Positions 34,255-42,960 of a DNA stretch of 64,000 nt are shown here, piece by piece. How positions within the stretch are numbered: the first letter of the stretch is position 1; each line of letters opens with the position of its first letter. This DNA is from Achromobacter pestifer (GTDB lineage: Bacteria > Pseudomonadota > Gammaproteobacteria > Burkholderiales > Burkholderiaceae_B): NCBI RefSeq assembly GCF_013267355.1, contig NZ_CP053985.1, positions 5,642,001-5,706,000 of the forward strand, read 5' to 3'. The notes beneath the pieces were generated by a model. It did not search any database and was not told where the DNA came from. It saw only the letters and a list, made by a program, of their open reading frames with translations. A program made the translations under genes and the position numbers.

Positions 34255-34285
34255 ATTATAGGTAATAATTTACTGACTGGTAAAC
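34255..34285 (-). promoter_or_regulatory. tetR promoter with operator over the -35 region
   Basis: On the minus strand a consensus TATAAT lies at 34255-34260. Upstream, over the -35 region, the sequence GTTTACCAGTCAGTAA (34285 to 34270) matches the MFS and RidA operators at the GTTTA start and the TCAGTA end. Confidence 0.65.
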
Positions 34286-34426
34286 AACTGTTTTTTGTCA
34301 GTCCATTCCTGTGCCGGGCGGCCGATCGCTAAAGCGCTTGGTCATGGGCGGGCGTTTGCAATTCCGTTCAAGACGGAGCGTGCCAAGGCCGGTAAAAGGC
34401 AGTGAGCAGAGGACAACGGAGAAAAC

Positions 34427-35575
34427 ATGGGCGACATCGACGCGGCATTGGCAGAAGCAAGCACTCTCAGTCCAGGCGCCATCGTGGCGCGCTTCAGCGG
34501 AAAATCACCAAGCCGCATTACCGTGGCCGGACACGTCGATATGGAGCGCTCAGCCGTTCTGGCGCCTGACGCGATTTTCCGTATCTCGTCGATGACCAAG
34601 CCGATCACGGCGGTCGCGCTCATGATGTTGATCGAGAGACTCAATATCGAGCTGACCGAGCCCGTGGCCAAGTGGCTGCCAGAGCTAGGCAAGCCGAAGG
34701 TGCTGGTCGATCTGCACGGTGAACTGGATCTAACGGTTCCGGCGAAGCGCGAGATCACTGTCGAGGACATCCTGACATCCCGGCTGGGCACGGGCATCGT
34801 GCCCGCCGCGCCCGGCAGCACGCCGTTCCAGCGGGAAGTCACGCGCCAACAGCTGGTGGGTTTTGATGCCCCCCGGCCTGCCGCGGCCATGGGACCAGAT
34901 GAGTGGCTTCGAAGGCTCGGCGCATTGCCGCTGTTGGCGCATCCCGGCGACCGGTGGTTTTATTCGGTCGCGTCCAATGTGCAAGGAGTGCTGATTGCCC
35001 GGCTCTCAGGCATGGCATTGTCTGAGTTCCTGGCTACGCATGTGTTCGAACCGTTGGAGATGAAGGACACCGGCTTTTACGTCAAAGCCGGGCAGTTGTC
35101 CCGACTCACACCCGCCTATTTCGGCGATCTCCGGCTCGCGGACGGTCCGAAAGAGGAGAGCGCTTGGGCAAACCCTCCCGCATTCGAGGGCGGCGAAGGC
35201 GGTTTGGTCTCAACGGCTGCCGACTACATGGCCTTCGTGCGCATGCTGCATGCGGGGGGCGAAACGCCCACGGGGCGGCTGCTGGGCAAGGCTTGGATCA
35301 GGCGCATGCTGACCGACCATCTGACGGCCGGACAGCGCGCCGATGCCGCCAGTTTTCTCGATGGCCGCGGCTGGGGTTATGGCGTTTCCGTTGACGCAGG
35401 TCGGCCCTTCACCGACGCCTTGCGAGGGACCGTGGGCTGGTCAGGAGGGCTGGGAACCTCATGGCTCAGCGACCTCTCCAGCCATCGAGCCGTAGTGGTC
35501 ATGTGCTCAAGGGCGCTCGATGAGCCGGCGGTCCATGCGGATCATCAGGCGCTTCAGCTGGCTGCGCTTCGTTAG
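34427..35575 (+). CDS. Class C beta-lactamase-fold serine hydrolase (EstB-like)
   Basis: 382-aa cytoplasmic serine hydrolase; no signal peptide. The catalytic SxxK is SMTK (Ser55-Lys58), the second motif is the Tyr in DRWFYSVASNVQG, and the third motif region reads GTVGWSGGLGTSW. This combination is that of EstB-type esterases rather than secreted AmpC beta-lactamases, so the natural substrate is probably an ester or lactone. It is divergent from the TetR gene and convergent with the enolase-superfamily gene; regulatory links are not evident. Confidence 0.88.
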   Translation: MGDIDAALAEASTLSPGAIVARFSGKSPSRITVAGHVDMERSAVLAPDAIFRISSMTKPITAVALMMLIERLNIELTEPVAKWLPELGKPKVLVDLHGELDLTVPAKREITVEDILTSRLGTGIVPAAPGSTPFQREVTRQQLVGFDAPRPAAAMGPDEWLRRLGALPLLAHPGDRWFYSVASNVQGVLIARLSGMALSEFLATHVFEPLEMKDTGFYVKAGQLSRLTPAYFGDLRLADGPKEESAWANPPAFEGGEGGLVSTAADYMAFVRMLHAGGETPTGRLLGKAWIRRMLTDHLTAGQRADAASFLDGRGWGYGVSVDAGRPFTDALRGTVGWSGGLGTSWLSDLSSHRAVVVMCSRALDEPAVHADHQALQLAALR

Positions 35576-35645
35576 CGTCTGGTCTACGCTCCTGCCAGGC
35601 GCCCGCCGTCGCGCGTGGCAGGCCGCCCAGGCAAGGGGAGGGGCG

Positions 35646-36812
35646 TCATGGACGCAAACCGCAGATGTCGCGCAACTGCGCGATGTCTGGCTCCACGCCC
35701 AGACCCGCCTCGTTTCCGAGCTTGGCTTCTCCTTCGACGATTGCACCCAATGCCGGGCTCAGAACTGCGCGCAGAGGATTCTCGTTGGAGTCGATTTCGA
35801 GCATGCCGCCCGTTCGTCCGCGCGCCGCGAGGATGTGCGCCGAGGCGAGCTGGCCGACGCCCGCCCCAAGGAAGTGCGGGCAATAGCGCAGGCCCGCCTC
35901 GTGAATCCTGTCGATGACCGGCAAGCAGCCGGAGATGCCGCCCCATTTGGCCAGATCGGGCTGCACGATCTTCAGAGTCCTGCTATTGATCGCCGCCTCG
36001 AAGGCGTCTGGACCGATGAGATTCTCGCCGGCCGCGAGGGGGATTTCCGTTTGCTCAGCCAGTTGCGCCCATTCCGATAGGGGCCGGTTCGCGCGCAGCG
36101 GCTCCTCCAGCCAGCGCGGCGTGAACTCGCTGAAGCGGCTGGCCATGTTCAGCGCGCTCTTCAGATCCCAGGCCTGGTTGGCGTCCAGCATGAGCTCGGT
36201 GCCCGGGGGCAGCCAGGCATGGATCGTTCTGACGTTGGCGAGATCCCGTTCTTCGCCAAAACCCACCTTGAGTTTGAAGGCGCGATAGCCTTCCGCGTGT
36301 TTGGCGCGCACCGTATCTTCGGGGCGATCCGGGTTGATGCCGCTGGCGTAGACGCGGATCACCTCCGAGGCGCCGCCCAGGAATTGCCACAGCGGCACGC
36401 CTGCTCGGCGGGACAGCATGTCCCACAAGGCCAGGTCGATGCCGGCGATCACTTGCGCGATGGGTCCCGGCTCGCCGGATTGGATGGCAAGCACGGCGGT
36501 GCGCGCGCTCATGTGGGCAAACGCGGCTTCGGCTGACGGGTAGGACTGGCCAAGGACCAGTGGCGCCACGACGGTCTCCAGCAGGCGGGCGCGGTGTTCC
36601 GCGCCGCAGCTCGGGAAGTTGCACCAGATCTCTCCCCAGCCCACCGCCCCGTCCGCGTCTTCGGCCCGCACCAGCAGCGCGGGGCGGTCCAGCATGGTGC
36701 CGAAGGAGGTCTGTACCGGACGCTTGACCGGCCAGCGCAGGACGTGGGCCTCGATGCGCGCCAGCGTGAACGGCCGGACGGCCCAAGCTTGTTTGGTATT
36801 AGGGTTTGTCAT
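35646..36812 (-). CDS. Mandelate racemase/muconate lactonizing enzyme family protein (acid-sugar dehydratase-like)
   Basis: 388-aa enolase-superfamily enzyme. N-terminal lid domain (1-130), then the barrel with KxK base (FKLKV, Lys180/Lys182), Mg2+ ligands Asp210 (LDANQ), Glu236/237 (LEEPL) and Glu263 (AGENL), and a His-Asp dyad (PDLAKWGG Asp286, CPHFLG His313). This set belongs to the mandelate-racemase subgroup, which racemises or dehydrates alpha-hydroxy acids and acid sugars. It is divergent from a transport operon with a GMC oxidoreductase and a GntR regulator, so it likely acts on the imported compound or its oxidation product. Confidence 0.9.
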   Translation of the reverse strand: MTNPNTKQAWAVRPFTLARIEAHVLRWPVKRPVQTSFGTMLDRPALLVRAEDADGAVGWGEIWCNFPSCGAEHRARLLETVVAPLVLGQSYPSAEAAFAHMSARTAVLAIQSGEPGPIAQVIAGIDLALWDMLSRRAGVPLWQFLGGASEVIRVYASGINPDRPEDTVRAKHAEGYRAFKLKVGFGEERDLANVRTIHAWLPPGTELMLDANQAWDLKSALNMASRFSEFTPRWLEEPLRANRPLSEWAQLAEQTEIPLAAGENLIGPDAFEAAINSRTLKIVQPDLAKWGGISGCLPVIDRIHEAGLRYCPHFLGAGVGQLASAHILAARGRTGGMLEIDSNENPLRAVLSPALGAIVEGEAKLGNEAGLGVEPDIAQLRDICGLRP

Positions 36813-36826
36813 GGCATTAAGATGTT

Positions 36827-36856
36827 AAGTGCTGGTCTATAGTATGTTTAGCACTT
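36827..36856. promoter_or_regulatory. Inverted repeat in the divergent promoter of the importer operon
   Basis: AAGTGCT (36827-36833) and AGCACTT (36850-36856) form a perfect 7-bp dyad with a 16-bp AT-rich spacer, centred between the enolase gene start (36812) and the permease start (36894). It is a candidate site for the GntR protein encoded at 41243-41962. Confidence 0.55.
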
Positions 36857-36893
36857 TCGGAATGCAACTCAGGTCTAACCCTCTATACACACC

Positions 36894-37661
36894 ATGCGTC
36901 TTCCGTCCTTCATCTCGCGCCCGCTGCTCATCGCGGCGCCATGGCTATGCATCCTCGGGCTGTGGCTGGCGGTACGGGCCAGCGGGCTCGTCAGCCCCGC
37001 TCTCGTGCCTTCGCCTGCCGCGGTCATCGAAAAGTTCATCGAACTCTCCAAGGACCGCCTGTGGCTGGACATCTGGATGTCGGCCCGCCGCGTCTTCACC
37101 GGGGTCACGTTAGGCATCCTGGTCGCCGTGCCTGTGGGTTTTTGCCTGGGCTGGTATCGCGGGCTGCGGGTGTTCATTGATCCCGTCATCAACTTCTTCC
37201 GCGCGCTTCCGCCGATCGCGCTGATTCCCCTGGTGATCGTCTACTTCGGGATCGGTGAATCGGCCAAGACCGTCATCCTGTTCTACGCCTCGTTCTTTGC
37301 CGGCGTCATCGTGATGTACGAAGGAATCGCCCAGATCAGCCCGATCTTCGTGCGCGTCGCACGGACGCTGGGCGCCAATGACGTGGAGATCTTCATCAAG
37401 GTCATCGTCCCGCTTACGGTGCCGCATATCCTGACGGCCATCCGGGTGGCGTTGGGCGTGGCTTGGGCCACGCTGGTGGCGTCCGAACTCATCGCGGCCC
37501 AGCAGGGGCTGGGGGCGCTCATCCAGAATGCGTCTTCGTTTTTCCAACTGGACGTGATCTACGTCGGGATCATCTGCATCGGCCTCATCGCCATGCTGAT
37601 GGACCTGGCCCTGAGGGCCGCAAGCCGGCGCCTGGTCGCGTGGCAAGACCGCATCGCCTGA
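36894..37661 (+). CDS. SsuC/TauC-type ABC transporter permease
   Basis: 255-aa membrane subunit with six hydrophobic segments and the SsuC/TauC/NrtB-type start (LLIAAPWLCILGLWLAVRASGLVSPALVPSPAAVIEKF). The EAA loop region reads VRVARTLGANDVEIFIKVIVPLTVPHI. Such permeases serve importers of sulfonates, nitrate, pyrimidine precursors or aromatic acids. First gene of a five-gene operon (permease, ATPase, receptor, GMC oxidoreductase, GntR). Confidence 0.93.
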   Translation: MRLPSFISRPLLIAAPWLCILGLWLAVRASGLVSPALVPSPAAVIEKFIELSKDRLWLDIWMSARRVFTGVTLGILVAVPVGFCLGWYRGLRVFIDPVINFFRALPPIALIPLVIVYFGIGESAKTVILFYASFFAGVIVMYEGIAQISPIFVRVARTLGANDVEIFIKVIVPLTVPHILTAIRVALGVAWATLVASELIAAQQGLGALIQNASSFFQLDVIYVGIICIGLIAMLMDLALRAASRRLVAWQDRIA

Positions 37662-37685
37662 GACAGACCCCGGACATCCAAGACC

Positions 37686-38549
37686 ATGACCATCAGCACT
37701 CAACTGCGCAGCGTGGACACCGCCACGCCGAAGCCGTCGCCGGATCCCAAGGTCAGGATCCGGTTCGATAACGTCACCGTGGATTTTCCCACCGCCACCG
37801 GCCCGATGAGGGTGGTGGACGGCGTGACCCTGGACATCCACGATGGCGAGTTCGTATCCATCATCGGTCCCTCGGGCTGCGGCAAGACGACTTTGATGAA
37901 TATTGTCGGCGGTTTCGTGCAGCCGACCTCTGGCGCCGTGACGCTGGACGGCCGGCCCGTCACGGCCCCCGGGCCCGACCGCGGCGTGATCTTCCAGGAG
38001 TACGGCGTGTTCCCGTGGCTCACGGTCCGCGGCAATATCGAATTCGGCATGAAGCTCGCGGCCAACAAGGCGAGCCCGCGGGAACGCGCCGAGATCTGCC
38101 AGCGCTACATGAAGCTGATGGGCCTGACCGATTTCGCGGATCACTTTCCGAAGCACCTTTCCGGCGGCATGCGGCAGCGGCTGGCGATCGCGCGCGCCTA
38201 CGCCGTCAAGCCGCAGTTCCTGTTGATGGACGAGCCCTTTGGCGCGCTGGATGCGCAGACCCGGACCGCCATGCAGGACCTGCTGCTCGAAGTGCTGCAG
38301 ACCGAAGGCAAGACGGTGATGCTGATCACCCACTCGGTGGAGGAAGCCATCTACCTGTCATCAAAGATCGTCGTGGTCACAGCCCGGCCTTCCAAGGTCA
38401 GGAAGGTGATAGAGGTTCCTTTCGGCTACCCCCGCTCGGAGCGGGTTCACGAGGACCCTCGCTTCGTCGAGTTGAGCCGCGAGATCCGGGAGCTGGTCAT
38501 GTTCGAGTACGAAGCCCAGGCCCGCCAATCCGTCCGGCCGACCGATTGA
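37686..38549 (+). CDS. SsuB/TauB-type ABC transporter ATP-binding protein
   Basis: 287-aa ATPase. Walker A GPSGCGKTT, Q-loop FQEYGVFPWLTV, signature LSGGMRQRLAIARA, Walker B LLMDEPFGALDAQT and the switch His in MLITHSVEEA are all intact. The short gap of 24 bp after the permease gene indicates one transcript. The N-terminal 20 residues before the domain are an extra tail without a motif. Confidence 0.95.
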   Translation: MTISTQLRSVDTATPKPSPDPKVRIRFDNVTVDFPTATGPMRVVDGVTLDIHDGEFVSIIGPSGCGKTTLMNIVGGFVQPTSGAVTLDGRPVTAPGPDRGVIFQEYGVFPWLTVRGNIEFGMKLAANKASPRERAEICQRYMKLMGLTDFADHFPKHLSGGMRQRLAIARAYAVKPQFLLMDEPFGALDAQTRTAMQDLLLEVLQTEGKTVMLITHSVEEAIYLSSKIVVVTARPSKVRKVIEVPFGYPRSERVHEDPRFVELSREIRELVMFEYEAQARQSVRPTD

Positions 38550-38583
38550 GACCGCGTCAGCAGCCCCACCACAAGGAGACTCC

Positions 38584-39582
38584 ATGAAACTCGACCGCAG
38601 AACCCTACTCAAGGCCGGCATGGCCGCTTCCATCGCAGCAATCGCGGCGCCCGCCATAGGGCAGGCGCGCAAGAAGCTGCGCGTGGGTTACCTGCATACG
38701 CCTGCCGTCGACGGGCATTTGTGGCTGGGCCTGCAGATGGGCAGCTACGCCAAGCATGGCCTGGAACTGGAGCCCATCGTCTTCACCACGGGCCTCGAGA
38801 TCTTCCAGGCCATGATAGGCGGCAGCCTCGACGTGCTGGCTACCGGCGCGGTCGTTTCGAACTTTCCCGCGCGCGGCCAGGGCAAGGTCTTTCTTGTGAA
38901 CGACATCGAGTACGGCACCGCCCAGCTCTGGGTGCGCGACGAGTCGATCAAGACCGCGGCCGACCTGAAGGGCAAGCAGATCTCCACGACCACGGGCACA
39001 ACCGCCCATGTGTTCCTTGACCGCGCCTTGCGCGCGGCCAAGCTCGACCCGGGCAAGGACGTGCAGATCGTCAACCAGCGCATGGCCGATGCCGTGACCT
39101 CGTTCGTATCCGGCGCGGTCAGTGCGGTCGCGCTCTGGGTGCCATTCGACACGATCGTCAGGTCCAAGGTGCCCAATGCGCGCATGCTGATCGACGCGTC
39201 CGCGTTCTATCCGGAGGCGGCGATCATGGGCGGATGGGCGGCCAGGAACGATTTCTACGAGGCCCAGAAGCCGGCCATCCGCAGCCTCATCGCCGCCTGG
39301 GGCGAGGCCAACGACGCCATCGTGAAAACCCCGGACGCCGCGGTGGAGACGCTGCAGAAGACGCAGTACAAGGATGTGCCGCTGGCCGAGTTCAAGGCGC
39401 AGTTCAAGCAGGCCAAGTATTTCTCCACGGCCGAGTGGCGCACCAAATATGAGGACGGCTCGGTGACCCGCTGGCTGCAGCAGGTGACCGACTTCTTCGC
39501 GCAGGCCGGGAACATCTCGAATCCCGTTCCCGCCTCGCGCTACTTCGATCCTTCGGTCTACCTGGAGGCGATCAAGGCATGA
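38584..39582 (+). CDS. SsuA/NrtA-type ABC transporter substrate-binding protein
   Basis: 332-aa periplasmic receptor. The N-terminus MKLDRRTLLKAGMAASIAAIAAPAIGQA is Tat-like (two arginines, hydrophobic core). The mature domain has the NMT1/SsuA pattern (VGYLHTPAVDGHLWLGLQMGSYAKHGLELEPI; LKGKQISTTTGTTAHVFLDRAL). Ligand unknown. Its stop overlaps the start of the GMC oxidoreductase by 4 bp, linking uptake directly to oxidation. Confidence 0.92.
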   Translation: MKLDRRTLLKAGMAASIAAIAAPAIGQARKKLRVGYLHTPAVDGHLWLGLQMGSYAKHGLELEPIVFTTGLEIFQAMIGGSLDVLATGAVVSNFPARGQGKVFLVNDIEYGTAQLWVRDESIKTAADLKGKQISTTTGTTAHVFLDRALRAAKLDPGKDVQIVNQRMADAVTSFVSGAVSAVALWVPFDTIVRSKVPNARMLIDASAFYPEAAIMGGWAARNDFYEAQKPAIRSLIAAWGEANDAIVKTPDAAVETLQKTQYKDVPLAEFKAQFKQAKYFSTAEWRTKYEDGSVTRWLQQVTDFFAQAGNISNPVPASRYFDPSVYLEAIKA

Positions 39583-41246
39583 GCATTCCGGCTGGCGCGG
39601 GCTTTGATTACATCGTCATCGGCGGCGGCTCCGCCGGATGCGTGCTGGCCAATCGGCTCAGCCGCGATCCCGCGGTGCGCGTGTTGCTGCTGGAAGCGGG
39701 CACGGCGGCGCGTAGTTTCTGGCTCAAGCTGCCGGTGGGCTACTTCAAGACCATTTACGATCCGCGTTTTTCCCGGTTATTCCCGATCGAAGCCCAGGCC
39801 GAGACCGGCAATCGCACCATCCTGTGGCCGCGTGGGAGGGCGCTGGGCGGTTCAAGCGTGATCAACGGTCTGTTGTACATCCGTGGACAGCATGAGGACT
39901 ACGATGACTGGGCCGAGCTGGGCGCGACGGGCTGGGCCTATCGGGACGTGCTGCCGTATTTCAAGAAATCCGAGCGCTACGACGCAGGCGAGTCCGAGTA
40001 CCACGGGGCCTCCGGCGAACTCCGTGTCTCCAACCTGCGCAATGACCATCCTTACACGGCTGCGTGGGTGGAAGCGGCAGTCGAGGCCGGCTGCCGGCGA
40101 AATGACGACTTCAATGGCGCCGAGTCGGAGGGCGTGGGATCCTACCAGCTGACGCTGGGCAGCCGTTGGCGTTGCGACGCCGCGACCGCCTTCTTGAACC
40201 CGGCCCGGTCGCGCCCGAATCTGGTGATCGAGACCGGAGCCCACGTCACGCGCATCCTGATCGATGGCGGCCGGGCGCTGGGCGCGGAGTGGGTGCAGGA
40301 CGGCCAACTGAAACGCGCGATGGCGGACGCCGAGGTGGTGCTTGCGGCTGGCGCGTTGCAGTCGCCCCAGGTGCTGCAGCTTTCCGGCGTGGGCGACGCG
40401 GCGCTGCTGGCCAGGCACGGCATTGCGGTTGCGGCGCATTCGCCGGAAGTCGGCCGCAACCTGCAGGACCATTACCAGGCACGCGTGATCGTCAAACTGA
40501 AGCAGCGCATGTCGCTCAACGATGCGGTGCGCAATCCGTTCAGCCTCGCGGGCATGGGAGCGCAGTGGCTGTTCCAGGGCAGGGGACCGCTCACGGTGGG
40601 CGCGGGCCAGGTGGGCGGACTGGCGGCGACCGAGCACGCGGTGGGCGGCCGGGCGGACATACTCTTCAATGTCATGCCGCTATCGGTTGACAAGCCCGGC
40701 GACGCGCTGCATCGGTTCTCCGGCTTTTCCGCGTCGGCGACGCAATGCCGGCCCGATTCGCGCGGTACCGTGGAGATCGTGAGCAAGGATCCGTTGGCAT
40801 CGCCACGCATTGTTTCGAACTACCTGACCGAGCCGCGCGATGCGAAGGTTCTGGTCGCGGGCTTGCGCATGTTGCGCGATATCTATGCCCAGCCATCGTT
40901 CCGCGATCTGGTGACCGGCGAAGAATACCTGCCGGGAAACGAGGTCACGACCGCCGCCGCATTGGAGCGATTCGCCCGCGACAAGGGCGGCACGGTATTC
41001 CATCCTGCCGGCACCTGCCGCATGGGCGGCGACGCGGGATCGGTGGTCGATGCGCGGTTGCGCGTCCGAGGGATAGATCGCTTGCGTATCGTCGACGCTT
41101 CGGTCATGCCTCGCATGGTGTCGACCAACACCAACGCCGCCGCGATTATGATCGGCGAGAAGGGCGCCGCGCTGATCCTCGAGGACGCACGCGGCGCTGT
41201 CCGGCCGCAAGCGCGTGATATAGTCGCGGACACTTTGACGCCATGA
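39579..41246 (+). CDS. GMC family FAD-dependent oxidoreductase
   Basis: 555-aa alcohol/polyol/choline-type dehydrogenase. FAD-binding motif FDYIVIGGGSAGCVLANRLS at residues 8-30, GMC signature 1 (GRALGGSSVINGLLYIRG) and the C-terminal block with catalytic His (VFHPAGTCRMG) and Asn (STNTNAAAIMIGEKGA). It oxidises a hydroxyl group to a carbonyl, passing electrons to quinone or O2. Start overlaps the receptor stop and its own stop overlaps the GntR start (both ATGA). It probably works with the divergent enolase-superfamily enzyme on the same substrate. Confidence 0.94.
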   Translation: MSIPAGAGFDYIVIGGGSAGCVLANRLSRDPAVRVLLLEAGTAARSFWLKLPVGYFKTIYDPRFSRLFPIEAQAETGNRTILWPRGRALGGSSVINGLLYIRGQHEDYDDWAELGATGWAYRDVLPYFKKSERYDAGESEYHGASGELRVSNLRNDHPYTAAWVEAAVEAGCRRNDDFNGAESEGVGSYQLTLGSRWRCDAATAFLNPARSRPNLVIETGAHVTRILIDGGRALGAEWVQDGQLKRAMADAEVVLAAGALQSPQVLQLSGVGDAALLARHGIAVAAHSPEVGRNLQDHYQARVIVKLKQRMSLNDAVRNPFSLAGMGAQWLFQGRGPLTVGAGQVGGLAATEHAVGGRADILFNVMPLSVDKPGDALHRFSGFSASATQCRPDSRGTVEIVSKDPLASPRIVSNYLTEPRDAKVLVAGLRMLRDIYAQPSFRDLVTGEEYLPGNEVTTAAALERFARDKGGTVFHPAGTCRMGGDAGSVVDARLRVRGIDRLRIVDASVMPRMVSTNTNAAAIMIGEKGAALILEDARGAVRPQARDIVADTLTP

Positions 41247-41962
41247 TTCTCGACACCGCCCAAGCTCCCCTCTACGTGCAACTTTCGGATCTGTTCCGGC
41301 AGCGGATCCTGAAGGGCGTATGGAAGAACGGCGAGAAATTGCCCTCGCTCGACGCGCTGGCCGAGGAGTTCCATGTGGCCAAGGTCACGGTACGCCAGGC
41401 GATCGAAAGGCTTACCCGCGATGGCTTGCTTTCACCGCAGCGGGGGCGCGGCACCTTCGTGACGGGAGCGCCCCAGGACAACCGTTGGCTCCGTGTCGAA
41501 ACCACGCTCGAGAACCTGTCCAGCGTCTATCGGGATACGCACCCGACCATCCTCAACATCGACGAGTCGACGCGCACGCCATTGCTGAACGAAGCGGACG
41601 GCGTCGCCGCGGAAAAGTACGTCTTCATGCGGCGGATCCATGCCCGCAACGGGCAGCCGTACTGCGTCATCAATATCTACCTGGATGCCGCCATCTTTGC
41701 AAAGCATCCCACGCGCTTTCGCAAGGAAACCGTCATTCCCATTCTGATGGGCATGACCTCGGTGGAGATTGTCTCCGCCCGCCAGGTGCTGACCATTTCG
41801 ACAGCCGATGTCGAGGTGGCAAGGCATTTGGGCATCAATGTGAACGCGCCCGTGGCGGAAGTCCGGCGCGTGTTCACCGGGCCGGAACGTCGCGTCATCT
41901 ACCTGGGCGAAGTGACCTATCGCGGCGACTTCGTGCGCATGGAAATCGACCTGAAGCCATGA
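41243..41962 (+). CDS. GntR/HutC family regulator with UTRA domain
   Basis: 239-aa regulator: N-terminal winged HTH (residues 8-75, LPSLDALAEEFHVAKVTVRQAIERLTRDGLLSPQRGRGTFV) and a UTRA ligand-binding domain (about 95-235). It is the last gene of the importer operon, coupled by a 4-bp overlap to the GMC gene, giving likely autoregulation. Candidate operator: the dyad at 36827-36856. HutC-type proteins are mostly repressors released by a pathway intermediate. Confidence 0.92.
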   Translation: MILDTAQAPLYVQLSDLFRQRILKGVWKNGEKLPSLDALAEEFHVAKVTVRQAIERLTRDGLLSPQRGRGTFVTGAPQDNRWLRVETTLENLSSVYRDTHPTILNIDESTRTPLLNEADGVAAEKYVFMRRIHARNGQPYCVINIYLDAAIFAKHPTRFRKETVIPILMGMTSVEIVSARQVLTISTADVEVARHLGINVNAPVAEVRRVFTGPERRVIYLGEVTYRGDFVRMEIDLKP

Positions 41963-41974
41963 CGGCGGAAGGAT

Positions 41975-41996
41975 GGTCCGCGCGTCCGCGCGGACC
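41975..41996. terminator. GC-rich perfect hairpin after the GntR gene
   Basis: GGTCCGCGCG (41975-41984) pairs perfectly with CGCGCGGACC (41987-41996). It lies 12 bp after the GntR stop, between convergent genes. No T-run follows, so termination is likely but not certain. Confidence 0.5.
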
Positions 41997-42034
41997 GGCC
42001 GGCCGTTCATGGGGCCCAGGATCTTCCGAGGGTT

Positions 42035-42817
42035 TCAGAGCTTTTCGATCGCACGGCGGGTGTGGGTAATGTACGCCTGGGTCTCGGCCGGGTGTTGCGC
42101 CAGATCGTCGTCCTCCTGCCCCAAATAGATCCGGCGCGCCTTGTTCAGGACCTCGCGATACGGCGGGTCCAGCCTCTCCAGCAACCACGCCGCCGCAGCG
42201 GCCTTGGAGGCGATGCCGCCCGTGACAGCCGTGTACCAGATGCGCGCCAGCGCGAGGATGATGTGCTTTTCGTCGCCAGCCCAGTCTGCGGGCGTGTTCC
42301 ACTGCGCAACGGTGTCCAGCAGCGCGCGTCTGAGGTCTTCGTGAGGTACGGGCTCGAGTACCTGGTCGGCTTGCGGGCCGACGATAGGGATGCTGTGTTC
42401 GCGCACCTTGGTGAGCAGTATGGCCAGGTCGTGGTCCATCATGGGCGGTTCCACGACGCCTGCCGTCAGATCCGTGCGCAACCACTCGCCGAACTGGAGT
42501 TCGCGCCTGGCCGGGTGGCGCCAGGGCACGATGTGTGCAAGCGCCAGCACGGTGACTTCGAGCGGGCGCAAGCGGGGCGATGCGCCGGGCGGGGCAGAGA
42601 TCGCCAATAGCTCCGTGGCCAGCGTGCGCAGCACGGCCCCGTCCGGCGGCTGCGTCACGGTGACGAGCAGGTCGATATCGCTGTGGGGCTGCAGCCCGCC
42701 GTCCACGGCGGAACCGAACAGATGGATGGTGGCGAGGCCAGCGCCCAGATGCCGTTGGATGAGGCTGCTGGCCGCGGCGACCTGGGGGGCGATTGGGGGA
42801 GGAATGGGATGGGCCAT
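42035..42817 (-). CDS. aadA: AadA-like aminoglycoside nucleotidyltransferase, ANT(3'')/(9)
   Basis: 260-aa enzyme that adenylates streptomycin and spectinomycin. The nucleotidyltransferase core is intact: LFGSAVDGGLQPHSDIDLLV with GS at 35-36 and metal-binding Asp47 and Asp49; the catalytic-base Glu lies in RPLEVTVL; the C-terminal half has GDEKHIILALARIWYTAVTG and YLGQEDDDLA, typical of AadA. Start 42817 (MAHPIPP) gives the family length. There is no attC, integrase or transposon nearby and base use is like the neighbours, so it is an intrinsic chromosomal gene. Actual resistance depends on expression. Confidence 0.9.
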   Translation of the reverse strand: MAHPIPPPIAPQVAAASSLIQRHLGAGLATIHLFGSAVDGGLQPHSDIDLLVTVTQPPDGAVLRTLATELLAISAPPGASPRLRPLEVTVLALAHIVPWRHPARRELQFGEWLRTDLTAGVVEPPMMDHDLAILLTKVREHSIPIVGPQADQVLEPVPHEDLRRALLDTVAQWNTPADWAGDEKHIILALARIWYTAVTGGIASKAAAAAWLLERLDPPYREVLNKARRIYLGQEDDDLAQHPAETQAYITHTRRAIEKL

Positions 42818-42960
42818 GTATCGATAGTAGCCAAGATTGCGTGCCTGCCAGCAGGCCAGCGGCGCGCAGGCCATGGCTGCGGGGCCGGCACTGGTACTAT
42901 GCCGGCGCAAGGCCCGAGCCCGATGATCCCCATGAGCCCAAGACAGGCAGCGATCAGCGC

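Noticed and set aside
42035..42960. Integron cassette around the aadA-like gene
   Set aside because: No attC-like 59-base element, integrase or conserved cassette boundary, and base use is the same as in the neighbours.
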